This document shows positions 22,513 through 33,721 of a DNA stretch of 60,826 nt, piece by piece; the stretch's first letter is position 1, and the number at the start of each line of letters is the position of its first letter. The stretch spans positions 1 to 60,826 of the forward strand of contig JAKSYS010000366.1 in the NCBI GenBank assembly GCA_022925895.1, given 5' to 3'. Below the pieces are notes generated by a model, which saw nothing but the letters and a program-made list of their open reading frames with translations, ran no database searches and was not told the origin of the DNA. The stretch comes from Fragilaria crotonensis (taxonomy: Eukaryota > Bacillariophyta > Fragilariophyceae > Fragilariales > Fragilariaceae). The position numbers were made by a program, and so were the translations under genes.

Positions 22513-23729
22513 CTTTGTTCGCACGAATGAGACAGTACGAGCTACTCGACGGAAGGCACACAACTTGTTGATCTTGACTAATTTATAGATGACTTTTGAC
22601 ATGCCTAATACCAGTCGAATCTCATCACGACAAGTTATGATGACAGTGGAGAGTTGAAAGTCGGAGAGGTCGGAGTAGACGACCTGACCGTTGGCCAACT
22701 GTCGACCTTCATGTTGTGTGGCGGCATTGACTCTGATGACCGCATCTGCCTTTTCAGCCAGTGGCACTCGGACGAAATGTACCGCTACATTCATGTCCGA
22801 TGTCCAGGCGCAACCAGGTATGGCGGGAGTCGCTGCCATCATGCTTCGCGGTGGCGAGTGGCGACTACCACCTGAACACCCCACCCTTTTCCGCTTCGAT
22901 TCTGGCCCAACTGGCCGAAGAGGTGCCACCGTGCCACCACCTCTACCAGAGAAGTAAAGGAGGTGTCAGGAGATAGCACCCCCGAGGATAGAGCGCGCGG
23001 CAGCGAAGTAAGGGCGCCGCCACTGGAAGGTCCAGCAGAATGCATGTTTCTTCCTCGTTTCTTTTACACACAATTAATACCAAGCAGAGGTGAGTTGCCG
23101 GACCTTTCCTGCCAAACACTTCACCTACCAGATAATTCACCACTGTACATATCTCGCAAAGTCGCCAAGTCGGAGATCCCGTTGTATTAAGCGGGATGTC
23201 CTGCAATATTTAACTTCCTTGATTATGTCGAGACCAACCATTCCATGCACCTTCTAGATGCATGATCAGCTGTGCTTTCCGACGGCTTTGTTTAGTACAG
23301 TACAATTTCTTGACAGACTGCGGGCTCAAACCGGGATCAGCAGGAAAAAGTCATACCCCATAATACTGCGTTCGCCATTTGGTGCTCAATCAAGAACGGC
23401 GACGAAACCATTAAGATGACAGCTGAGCAGCTGAGGCATGCAAAGTCATCATAGAATTCCAAAACCGATACGATGATCTGCCGAAAGCGGTACATGCAGG
23501 ACGTTGAGGCGAGAAGTACAGAAAAAGCGGGTGACTAGTACATCTAGAAGGCCCTGATAACACAAAACAAATGAAACACTACTTTGAGCGATGGTGAGGC
23601 CGCTGACAGTGGGCTTACACATGTAAAATATAGGGTCGGCCCGTCACTCTCAGCAAAGACTCCCTTGACCTGAGAGCTCATCGCCTTCTCTCCAATGCAT
23701 TATTTGCCTGTATCAGGCAAGAACGTCAA
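22513..23729. other. gene-free stretch
   Basis: No ORF with recognisable similarity on either strand. It separates the MBF1 remnant from the 3' end of the receptor-PARP gene. Confidence 0.35.
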
Positions 23730-26511
23730 TTACACGGAAACGGACGTTTGTCTTCTACGCACAGAACGCTGTCGGTTGTTGGGATGCCGGATATTTCTCT
23801 GCAACATGGCTACCACATCAACTACGTATTCCCACTGCCCGGCATGTATCCGCACTAGGCTTGATGATGAAGTCCTACTGACAGCGAAAGACTGAAATGC
23901 AGTTTCAAGCTCCACCTGGTGCGAGTCGGAAAACGGTGTCCAGTCATCGTCACCTTCGTACTCCCATATGAAGGTGATGCCGTTTCCCATCTCAACGTCT
24001 GGTGCACCCTCTCTGGCCTCATCCTCATTCTCGAACGGAGTGCGATTTCGATCACGCGAACCCCGGTAGTATCGAACTAAGTAGTCCGGATAAGCACGTC
24101 CATTCTCGTACACCACCCAAACTTGCGATCCAGCTGTGTGTCCGGTCACAGTGTTGTACTTTAAGTTTGTCACGGGGTCAGTAGGCGGAATGATAAGTTT
24201 CTTGCACTCGGCAGCTATTAATGGGCTCTCATCTCGATCCAAGAGAACTTCCTTGCCCACCAGAAGCTTCGTCAAGAACATCTCATGTTCGTCCTTCACA
24301 GCTCCGGGCCGTTGTACGGACGATGGAAGCAAACCAGAAGTACCAAGGAAAGGCTGGTAAGAGTAGCCTTTCGAGTAGCTGCTCTTTTCCGCAAAATAGA
24401 TCCCACGTCTACAGATAATGGTGAACAGAATGAGAAATCTCAACCCGACGACGCATACAACGCACACGACAATGCTTTCACATTCCAACTTACCCCCACA
24501 ATCCACTTCGAGAGTATTGCATCATGAAACCATCCTGGCGATCGTTGTAGATAACGCTTGGGTCGACACTTGACGTACCGTGCCAGACAGTCTTTTCGTT
24601 GTGATCAATTCCGTTCATTTCAAGTCGATCTTTGTGAAAGGAGTAATATGTCCAAATTGAGATGTTTTGGATCCTCCATAGCTTGGATATATGTGCATCG
24701 CTCATGTCTCCTCGCAGTCGATTGCACACCGCCCAATACTGCGTGTCATCAGGCAAGACTTCCACAAGGACTTCGTTAGAGCCGGACCACGTTTCTGGCC
24801 TTTCTATCAAAGCTGCTCGCTTTTGCATGAGCGATGCTTGACGTCGTTTGGCTGCTTCAACTTTGTCATCGATATCTATGATTTCGTCATCAATCTTTTG
24901 CATCGCCTGCATTCTTTTCTCAATATCCGACATGTTGGACTTGAGAGCAGCCTTCCCCCTGCGACTCCTCCAGTACTTGAGCAAAACCGCGACAAGGAGA
25001 ACCAGCAAAACGGAGATGACAGCTATTACCCAAATTTCAACAGGAACAGGGTACTTATCCGATGGAAAGGGTTGCGGGTTGCAGCCTCTCGCAGCAACAC
25101 AAATGCCAGTCCGATTTGGCTGAGCCAACGAAGTAGTGGCATCCCCGACCTCAACCCATTGTCCCTTGCCATCTATTTTCTGCATATTAAGTATTGTATA
25201 GCGAGGGTTGCTACGATCTCCCTCTGTTGTGAAACTGACATTTCCGCTAACGCCTTGGAACGTCAGGTTACGGAGTTGCGCAGTGACGAGTGACCCGATG
25301 CGGCGTGAGTTTCTTGAGACCATCGAAAGCGCTTTCACGAGGGCAAGAATCGAGTCAACCAGTAAGGGAGCAGTGAAGTCTGATGGTAGTTGGGACATCT
25401 CGCTAAGCCCCTGCACCTCTTGGAGCCGTTTGAAGTATGTCTGATATTCCTCAGCATCACTGTTCCTAAACGGTACCAAGCCAAGGTATCCTGGATATTC
25501 AGGCACGGCGAAGTCATCCGGTGGATCTCGACCGACCCAGGCTTGAGGTCCAACCCAAATTGTGTCATTTTGAAAGCCTATCTCACCAGCTTTTTTCAGA
25601 ATAGGATACGCATTGGTGTCCTCAGCGACTAGCAATATCACTCGTGAATTTATTTTCGGATCACCGGTTGGGACACCCTCCAAGGCTTTGACGACAGAAT
25701 CTGAATCTATTTTTCCTTTGTCGAAAGTAATCGTGGACGAGTACGCCACCTTTCCTTCCCATGGATTACTGCCGTCCACTTGGTGCATTCCCTTCCAAAG
25801 CTTTTCAAATGCAGTAGAAAAGTCGTTTGCATACTGCGTATCAGTGCTGAGAATCGAAACACGGTCCCACTGAAACGATCGCAGCAAAGCAACCATTGCC
25901 AGAGCTTGTCCCTCAGTATCGTTAGCAACCAGGCGGGAGAAGAGAGGAAAGTCGTTTTTGTCACTCAGTTTGTATGATGTGGAGCTTGGGGAGACTTGAG
26001 TAATATTTTCCAAGTTTGTGATACCTCCGACGGTAATCGATGCACCTGAACACCGAGGGCCCACCACACCATGAACAATTCCATCCCAGTTGTTTCGGAT
26101 TTTCCAATATGCCTCGGCAGCAGCAGTTGCCGCATTGCACGCTGTGTTGGTGATGTTATAATTAACGATCGTTCCGTCAGAGAAGATACCGTCAGGGAAG
26201 ACCTCCTTAACCCAACGATCTGTGTGATTATTGATCAACGAGAAGGTGAAGTCGACCAGTTGCTCAGTCCAATTAAACAACTCGGTGGTGTCAAAAAGCA
26301 CAGCGATGTGCACGACACTCTCGTTGGATGCGTTTTGCAACTCTCGGTGTTGCACGTCGATGCCTCCACCAACCACCTCCTTCTCGCATGGGCAGATCTC
26401 TGCTGGGGCGCTGCTCGTCGCGGCATTCGCGGAACCAAGGGGAGTGCATCCGCTCAACAACACGATGCTAGTCAACAACTTCGCAAGACGGCTTCCTTGA
26501 AGGAATCCCAT
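23730..26511 (-). CDS. receptor-type PARP: ligand-binding, TM, PARP, WWE
   Basis: Two exons (24494-26511, 23730-24408) joined by an 85-bp intron (GTAAGT...CTGTAG); the junction restores LWG/RGIYFAEK. About 898 residues. Order: signal peptide (1-30); ANF/periplasmic-binding receptor domain (about 64-460: VVGPRCSGASITVGGITN, SSTSYKLSDKNDFPLFSRL, RVSILSTDTQYANDFSTAF); Cys-containing juxtamembrane segment; TM helix (about 491-514, WVIAVISVLLVLLVAVLL); basic stop-transfer and coiled coil (about 527-570); PARP catalytic domain (about 575-785: LWRIQNISIW, VWHGTS with His644, RGIYFAEKSSYS with Tyr677, AYPDYL); WWE domain (about 817-893: FIWEYEGDDDWTPF, VVDVVAML, RQRSVRR). The third triad residue, normally Glu, aligns with Val769, so mono-ADP-ribosylation or no catalysis is expected. 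Many N-x-S/T sites support an extracellular N-terminus. Inferred role: an external ligand sensed and relayed by cytosolic ADP-ribosylation. Confidence 0.88.
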
Positions 26512-29314
26512 GCTTTGTTCTCTGATATGATGTTAATCGATTTCACTCTCTGGGAATTGTGAGCCAGCAATCGCTGCAGCGTTTGGAAGTTCTCAGTCGT
26601 GCGTAGATTAGAATTCACCGAGAAGAACATGCCCCCTCTGGAGTGGTCGTATTGATTGTAGGTAGAAGCAACGAGGAGAAGTCTGATGCCGGTTTCCCAA
26701 CTGGATCTCGGAACTTCATCATTCAACAGACAAGTGCGTGTGCGTAATGCGTGATGTGTGCGCAAATGGAAGGTTGATCGGCAATCGGCACTGGCGCGAA
26801 GGAACTGATGACACAACCTCCATCACTCATCATCTCATCATGTTCTGCCTTCTGGCCTTTCCCAACTCACAACAGGACCAGTACTGCACCCATTATCCAG
26901 TCGGAGTACTCCCAACCTGAATGCATGATGTAGAGTTCTACGCCTTGGTGTACCATTCTTGTCGTCCGCTCACATCAAATAGATCTTCACTCACCTGTCG
27001 ATCCACTGACCATGACGGCGTGCTTATCTCAGCGAATCCTTGACCATTCGTGGAACTTCTCTTATAGACATGTTCTCTTTGGTCATGATTATGAATGAAA
27101 ACATGCGGAAGTTCCACATGAAGGGTGCGTCATCCATTCGTGGGGCGTCATTTCCATGCAGTATTTCAAGATGCTCAATTCCGAGACGTTTGATGGCAAG
27201 CAGTCACATTGGTGGACGAATTCATGCAAGAAACCAACTTGGAAATGATATGAACGCGACAACGTTGGCGCTGCTATGGGGTGTGTGCACTTTAATTTAA
27301 AGTTGCTACTTGGTGAGAACACCAGCTCGTTTTGCTTTTGACCATGGCAATCGCGCTCCGCAAGCATTCAACTTTGAACGTTTCGAAGAAAGCAAGGGCA
27401 TGGGAAGGTGTGCTGATATCCACCAGGTCTGAAATCGTCTCGACAGCGGCAGGCACAGGAGCGACTGTACCACCTTCACGTGCCACTTTCATGGAACTAC
27501 AACTGTTGCTATCGTATCCCTCAAGTATCCAGCCTCTAAACTCTCGAAATCGCCCGTCGATCCGGCAGTAGTGTATGCAAGGCGAGCAGGGGCATCCTAC
27601 GGAATGAATACATCGACGACTTCTGCAGCCGTCGCGATAGCACCATGTGCAAGAGCTGGTGTGCCATTCTCCCGGGCCAGTTTCTTGGAAGCTACCATGG
27701 CAATTGTATGCTTCAAGCATTCAACTTTGAATGTTTCAAAATCTTTCTTTGCTTCGAAGTAGTGTACGCAAGAAGAGTGGGGGCATGGGCTCGAGAGGTA
27801 CCGCTGAGAGGCGCAGGTGTTTCGATTTGAACTGCCCCCGGTGCTTCCTGTGGTATACATCTCTTCAAAGATTCTTCGTAGCGGTGAAGGCAAGAGCCTC
27901 CCCAACACCGAATACTTGTATGATTGCTTCGTTGTAGTGCAAGGTTTGAGGAAGATGTTGACGAGAAGGTGCATTCGAGCAAAACCACAAATAACCCTTT
28001 TCAAACTTGGAGGTCTAGGTTTGGGAGGGGCGATTCGGACCGCACTACACTCAACAGCAACAGAACGAGGATAGCGACAGAAAGCTCCATGCTGGTGGGA
28101 TTGGTTGTTACTACTAGGTGAGCAGAAGCACTCATACAGATCCTGTTAAGATTTCCTGTTGCATTCTAGAACTGCTTGGGAATTCAAAGCGCATCGATGT
28201 GCAATTGACTTCGTTTTCAAGTTTGCTATGAACCCCGATTCTCGCATCAATCGTTTGTCAAAACCATCGCAAACAAGTCCAACATTGTACTCTACTAGCA
28301 TGATTAGCACACGTGGCGTCCCTTGCACGTGTATTATATGTACCCCGTTTACCCATTTGCATCAACATATATGTACTATGTACTGTACCTGGTACCACGT
28401 ACTTGTACTGGGGTACGAGGTACGACTTTTGTCATGCTTGGTGTTTGTGTTGAGTTCGACTCGTGCTATCATGATTTAAGGCTACTGTATACTGTGCAAG
28501 ACCGTAGGGGACATGCCCATGCGGTAGCAATGTCAACAGTAGAGAATTCGGTATCTTTTGTTATAATTCTTAATTTGATATTAACATCACCAACATGCTG
28601 CCCTTCGGGGCATGATCACCTTGCGAAAGGTTCCGAATAGATTGTTGATCGTACAAATAGAAGTTAACAGTTTATCAGACCCAGACGCTGTGCCCGCTGC
28701 AGGGCAACCTTGGCAGCGCCAACGTCGTTTCGGTATATGGCAGCTTGGCTGGGCTGAATCCAATCGACGACGAATGTGTGACCGGATTGGCAAGTGCGCC
28801 GGTTACATGGGTAGCAAGAATGAGCCCCAGCCCTCAAAGAATTGGTTGGAACCTGGTGACGGTGATTTACTTTGTTTGACGACGTCGAGATACGCTTTGT
28901 CAACCGGCATCGTGGTGGTCGAAACATGGATATTGTCCGTAGCGCCTCGTGCGGAAGAAACGCACCAATGCAATTGATGGAAGGTTCGTCCATCTGTCAG
29001 AGGGGTTGTTTCAAGAGGATCGTTGCTACCGTTTGATCGAACGGGGCAATCGGGCGACGAGTTGGAAAGGATTTTTCGGTCTTTCCTTTTGTGATACTAG
29101 TACGTTCGGTTGGAATCGCCACAACCGACGCTATGTTATCAGGCACGCGGTTACATATGCGATGGCTTTTGTCAGTTGGCGCAACTTTGATCTAAATATA
29201 TTAGATCGTGGGATCCGTTAAGGGGCTGGTGGTCGCATGGTCGTTTCACTGTCTGCTCGGTTCTTGGACAAGTTGTGTTTCACTCGTCTTCACACAATTA
29301 TCGAAATTTGAAAG
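26512..29314. other. gene-poor stretch before the copia element
   Basis: No intact gene apart from the decayed repeat relic at 27300-28000. The copia 5' LTR and leader should lie somewhere in the last kilobase, but the 3' LTR is missing from this window, so the LTR cannot be delimited. No TG...CA plus tRNA-primer site could be assigned by eye. A small TGCCC-TTCG-GGGCA hairpin lies near 28599. Confidence 0.3.
27300..28000 (-). pseudogene. decayed repetitive coding relic
   Basis: On the minus strand three related segments recur about every 65-75 codons. Their common core reads F-E-(T/S)-(F/L)-K-x-E-x-L-(R/K)-x-x-I-A-x-V (e.g. FETFKVECLKHTIAMV, FESLEAGYLRDTIATV, FETFKVECLRSAIAMV), followed by Ala-rich text such as AHGAIATAAEVVDVFIP and preceded by LAYTT. 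The segments are separated by stops and frame changes, so no intact protein exists. The family is not recognised. Confidence 0.4.
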
Positions 29315-31304
29315 ATGGCCGATGCTGTCAACATGCGCGCAGCCTTGGAAAGGTGTGGTCTTAATCAGACGACTGCCACCTATGTGATGACCGATCAAGG
29401 CTTCGACTCCACCGAAGAACTACTCATGGCGTCGAAAGAAAGTTTTGACACGATGATCAAGAACGCCATCAAATCTTCACCACCTGATGTCATTTTCTCA
29501 ACTGCCTCGATTAGGCGGTTGAATGCGTTTAAGTATTGGGCTGAGGAACGCCACATGTGTGGTTTACCAGTGACGCCTATTCTTTTTACCGCCGCTGTCT
29601 TAGCAGAATACATGAATGTTTTACGTTCCGATGAAATCGAGATTGCTGCCAGAAAGGACCAGGTTCCGACAAAGCCGGACCCTTTGAAGGCTGAAAAGGA
29701 TTGGTTCAAATTCTGGGAGAAACTCAAGAATTATCTCGGGCGAATTCGCGGTGCAGCGAAGATTCCGTTGTCGTACACGATTACAGATCACGATGTGATT
29801 ACGGGTGAGATTCGTAGTGCAACGTATTCTACGCATGCATACGAAGAAAATCATCGATATTGTCCTGTTGTCGGGTGAACATTTCGCTGTGGACAACGTG
29901 AGTTTGTGGGAAATCATCAAAAGCCTCGTTATTGATGGTTTTGGATGGTCATTTGTCAAGCGATTTGACAGGACGATGGACGGAAGAGGTGCAGTACTTG
30001 CACTGCGTCGTCAGTGCGAAGGGAAAACGTCAGTCAAGACCCGAAAAAACAAGGCCTACGCTTCAATTGCTTCGTCCAATTACCGTGGAATCAGGAAGCA
30101 GTTTACCTTTGCTCAATATGTAGCAATTCACCTGGCGGCACATAATGAGCTGGAGGACTGCAACGAGCCAATTCCCGAAACTAAGAAGGTGTCGGACTTC
30201 CTTGCAGGAATTTCAGACTCATCACTTGAGGCCGGGATCACGTGTGTCTTGAGTGAAGACCGATATCAAGATAGCTTCGAAGCGACGCAACAGTTCCTTG
30301 GGACTCTGGTCGCTAATCAGATGATACATCGTCAAGCGAAGCGTGGTGGGAGCGATGATCGTAATGTGTCTTCGGCTGACAGCGGAAACAAGAGCCATGC
30401 GAATGCAAAGGGCGGCAAGAAGAAACTTGAGGCTCGTTTTTACTCGGCGGAGGAGTGGAAGCAGCTCACGTCCGAGGAGCGGTCTAGTAAGGTTATCGAG
30501 CTCAAGAAACAACAAGGGTCAAAAAGCAAGGATAAGAAGGGTTCTAGCAAGAGGAAGGCACCCTCAGCCGAGTCAACTAAAGACAAGGATGATGAGGCTG
30601 CACCAAGCGATGGCGATGACGCTCAAGAGACCGATGCGACGGTACAAGGTGGGAATGAGTTTGGCCGTGGTGCGCACAAGAAGGCTAAGAAGAAAGCCAC
30701 GATTTCGGCAGTTTCTTCTATGGCTGCGTTGCCAACACCGAGGACTGTGCGCCATGTTATGATGGTATCCCGCAGAGTTGTGATGGATTCGAGTCGATTT
30801 GATGTGAACGGCGGGGGAAGGATGGAACTCGATACCCACGCAGACACATGTGTGGCGGGTAGCAATACGGTGGTTCTTGACCTAACCGGTAAAGTTGCTT
30901 CAGTGTCACCCTTTTGTGATTCTGAGTTCAAGGCGCTCGAGGATATTCCGATCGCAACTGTTGCAACCGCTTATGATTGTCCGTCAACTGGCAAGACGTA
31001 CATTTGGTGATTAACGAGGCCTTGTATTTTGGGGACAAGATGAAGCATTTGCTGCTTTGTCCCAACCAACTGAGGGCACATGGATTGAGGGTACATGACT
31101 GTCCGCAGCAATATGATTCTGATTCTACGCACAGTATTCATATACCGGAGTCTGACCTAACCATACCGCTAACACTACGTGGTGTCATCTCTGGGTTCAC
31201 TACACGGATTCCTACGACGGCAGAGCTTGAGGATTTGGCAAGACACGTCGACCTTACCTCCGAGGAGGAATGGGAACCTTATTCTGCTGAGGAAGAACGT
31301 GATA
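29315..31304 (+). CDS. copia gag and protease (frameshifted)
   Basis: Begins MADAVNMRAALERCGLN, a gag-type N-terminus with a SAM-like helical start. A shift near 29845 moves the frame (STHA / KKIIDIVLLSGEHFAVDN); the next frame carries the rest of gag, a Lys/Ser-rich linker, and the aspartic protease active site MELDTHADTCVAG. A second shift near 30998 moves to the segment VINEALYFGDKMKHLLLCPN, the end of the protease/start of pol. The piece ends at 31304, where the minus-strand LINE is inserted within the codons for EEERD/TYW. Confidence 0.8.
31292..31304. repeat. target-site duplication, LINE insertion 1 (left)
   Basis: GAAGAACGTGATA, repeated exactly at 32946-32958. Together they flank the truncated minus-strand LINE; removing the insert and one copy restores the copia reading frame. 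Confidence 0.9.
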
Positions 31305-32945
31305 ATAATAAAACCTAATTATAGGGTTAGCACCGGCCTTGTCCATTTTATCAAAAACTAGGCGTGTACCCCGGTACAGCGAATCCCGTGAAATCCGCGA
31401 TACCTTATCGTTTGTGGATGTTGCGTCGCAACTGTGACTCCTTCATTTCTTACTGTATGTTTTCACCCTTGACTCGGAAGAAATCCGTCATCATCATCTG
31501 TTTCTTTGATCCATCTATTTCGAACCTTTCTCTCGCCTTTCGCATGTACTGTAACCACCGTCTTCGAACCGACGAACGTGCGTTTATTATCTCCTCCAGT
31601 GGCCGTTCGCAGAAGTGTCTATCGCTCGCATTGACCATGTGTACCTGCTCGTGTAGACGTGTTATTTCGTCGAATTCGGGATATCGAAGCTGTCTGCAGG
31701 CAATCTTATCAGTGTTGTGTAAATGGCTGTTCCGAGCTTTCCACAGCTGCATACTGAGCGTGTGTATCGCCATAGTCACCTTCCGCATAGTCTGACTACC
31801 CTTTGCCTCATCATAAACACCTGTGCCGTCGTCGCGCGCCGCAATGTCGCTCCAAGAGGCGGCTAAAATTCCTCTTAGTGCTGCTGACCACCCAATTTGC
31901 TGTTGTTGATGGAGTGCCTTCTCGACCGTGTCTAAATGTCTCGATGGTATCATCGACCTATCTGTGTCTGCTATCTCCTGATTGAGCCAACCCAGAACCT
32001 GACTTTTGATCACACGTGTTGCCAATGGTGCCCCGAGAGCGTCCATAGTCTTCCGAAAATTTGTAATAGCCTGGTGGCGCCCAGGATTTGCGTGACACTG
32101 TAAAACGTGCTCTGAAGTTTCTTCGGTGGTAGAACAGCAGGGACAGAGTAACAAAGTCGGGTTTTTGATCGTTGCCACGCGGTATCGTCGAATTCCCGTG
32201 TGGCGCTGGTCGTACATCAACTCAGTCTGTGCTACTTGTCCTGCCGGTGACAGTGAACGACAAAACATCCCGAGTACTTTGAAATCAATCATATCCCACA
32301 CTCTGTTGGACCACCTGTTTCTTGCTTGGAGGTAACTTCTGAGATGGTAACCGTTAATGTGAAACCGTATACAATCTTCCACTTTTCCTACTTGTCGGAT
32401 ACCATTTATTCTCACTGAGACTCGTTCTTCGGGAACATGATCAGTTTTTTCGCGCGATTGACCGCTGTCTCTGTTCTCACGAAACCATGTCGCTAATTCA
32501 TCAGCGCGATTGTTACGCGCCACATCTGGGGATTGGTTACCAATGGACCCAGCTGTCTGGTGACCTTTGACCCACTTCGTACTGACTCGTATGCCCAATT
32601 CACATTTCATAGCTCGAATCTGTGACAAGAGATCCACGTTCTCTGGTTGCCTTCGTCGATGATGTTGTATCTTTGTATGCTTGTCCACATTGGACATAGC
32701 TGCTTTGCTATCACATACCCATCAAAACTTACACTTGTATTTCGTTCCCCAGTGTCTGGCTAACAATGTAAGCAGGAGCATCGGAGCCGCGAACCCTGCA
32801 ATTTCGCATCGAGTGGAATTCGCCACATCACGAGGACCATCAACTGGTCCTGCTCCTTCGTAAATGGTTGTATTATCAGCCGTGCTGATTGTCCACCCGA
32901 ATGTCCCTCTTGTACCTTTCAGTCCTCCATCCGTTGCTATATGGT
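31305..32945 (-). mobile_element. 5'-truncated LINE (RNase H end only)
   Basis: A 1641-bp insert on the strand opposite to its copia host. From its truncated 5' end at 32945 it encodes RNase H (ATDGGLKGTRGTFGW, ANSTRCEIAGFAAP), then after a shift near 32710 the rest of RNase H (STKWVKGHQ) and the C-terminal part. The 3' tail is A/T-rich (TTAGGTTTTATTAT). 5' truncation and a 13-bp TSD are the signature of target-primed reverse transcription. Confidence 0.88.
31450..32697 (-). CDS. LINE RNase H C-terminal half + zinc knuckle
   Basis: 415 codons that align end to end with the C-terminus of the full-length LINE at 40.7-42.25 kb. Shared landmarks: WVKGHQ/WVKAHQ, RINGI..CIRFHINGYH, ATIKNPTLLLCPCCSTTEET with a downstream HVLQC (a C-x2-C...H-x4-C knuckle), QIGWSAALRG, and RRRWLQYMRKAR near the end. 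Divergence is large, so the two LINEs belong to different subfamilies. It is a fragment and cannot mobilise itself. Confidence 0.8.
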   Translation of the reverse strand: MSNVDKHTKIQHHRRRQPENVDLLSQIRAMKCELGIRVSTKWVKGHQTAGSIGNQSPDVARNNRADELATWFRENRDSGQSREKTDHVPEERVSVRINGIRQVGKVEDCIRFHINGYHLRSYLQARNRWSNRVWDMIDFKVLGMFCRSLSPAGQVAQTELMYDQRHTGIRRYRVATIKNPTLLLCPCCSTTEETSEHVLQCHANPGRHQAITNFRKTMDALGAPLATRVIKSQVLGWLNQEIADTDRSMIPSRHLDTVEKALHQQQQIGWSAALRGILAASWSDIAARDDGTGVYDEAKGSQTMRKVTMAIHTLSMQLWKARNSHLHNTDKIACRQLRYPEFDEITRLHEQVHMVNASDRHFCERPLEEIINARSSVRRRWLQYMRKARERFEIDGSKKQMMMTDFFRVKGENIQ

Positions 32946-32958
32946 GAAGAACGTGATA
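32946..32958. repeat. target-site duplication, LINE insertion 1 (right)
   Basis: GAAGAACGTGATA, identical to 31292-31304; copia coding resumes directly after it. Confidence 0.9.
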
Positions 32959-33629
32959 CGTACTGGAAGGACAGAGAGTTGTCCTCCACCTCGGTGATTC
33001 CGAAGAGGGAAGGCGCTGACTATGATACCTCGGTTGAATTGGCAATTGCAGAGTCAAATGATTTAGCGGATCGTGGTCTAATTGCCTCGGTTCGAATTGA
33101 TCTAGTTGGGGATGATCCCGTGAGGTCCGCTGGTGCTTTAGAGCTACGCTCTGTCGAAGCGGTAGTTCGTGACGGGACGCGTTCCATCATCACGCCCGAG
33201 GATGTTGCCAAAAGATGGAATGTTGGTTTATCAACGGCGACGAAGACCCTCCAAGTCACGACGCAGCTAGGTGTACGAACACTGACATATCCGGCACAAC
33301 GTCGTTTTCAGACTGCCATGCCCCACTTGCGCTACGCACCCACGCTTGAAGGGGACCTTTTATGCGGACACTCTTTTCTTTACGATGAAGTCGGTCCGTG
33401 GGTTCAAGTGTGCGCATCTGATTGGGAATGGTTTAGGGTTTGCTAGGTTTACGCCAATGGAGTTGAAGAGTGATGCACATTTGTCGCTCACAAGCTTCAT
33501 TCAGCAACATGGCGTGATGGAAAACTTGGTGGTTGATAATGATCCAACGATGGCGTACAAAGAGTGGCGCAAAACAGTTCGCGAGTTCCGGATTGAGCAG
33601 CGTATGACGGAGCCCTACTCGCCTTGGCA
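32959..33629 (+). CDS. copia integrase, N-terminal and core part
   Basis: Copia pol resumes as TYWKDRELSS, runs through a linker, then the pre-integrase/integrase region (ITPEDVAKRWNVGLSTATKT, LTYPAQRRFQTAMPHLRY). A shift near 33345 changes frame: one frame ends GDLLCGHSFLYDEV and the next carries GTFYADTLFF, which includes the first catalytic Asp. VVDNDPTMAYKEWRKTVREF would hold the second. The piece stops at TEPYSPW, where the full-length LINE sits; the Gln-Asn-x-x-Glu segment with the third acidic residue resumes at 42408. Confidence 0.75.
33615..33629. repeat. target-site duplication, LINE insertion 2 (left)
   Basis: CTACTCGCCTTGGCA, repeated exactly at 42393-42407. Confidence 0.93.
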
Positions 33630-33721
33630 CACTTTTCACAGTCTAAGTTTTCGAAACTACGTTCTGTCCGTCGTCCGTCCCTTAGTATTCTTCCAACGTG
33701 GTGTTTTCGTTGAAACTCACC

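Noticed and set aside
28590-28620. TGCCC-TTCG-GGGCA hairpin as an RNA gene
   Set aside because: Only five base pairs; no cloverleaf or other supporting structure around it.
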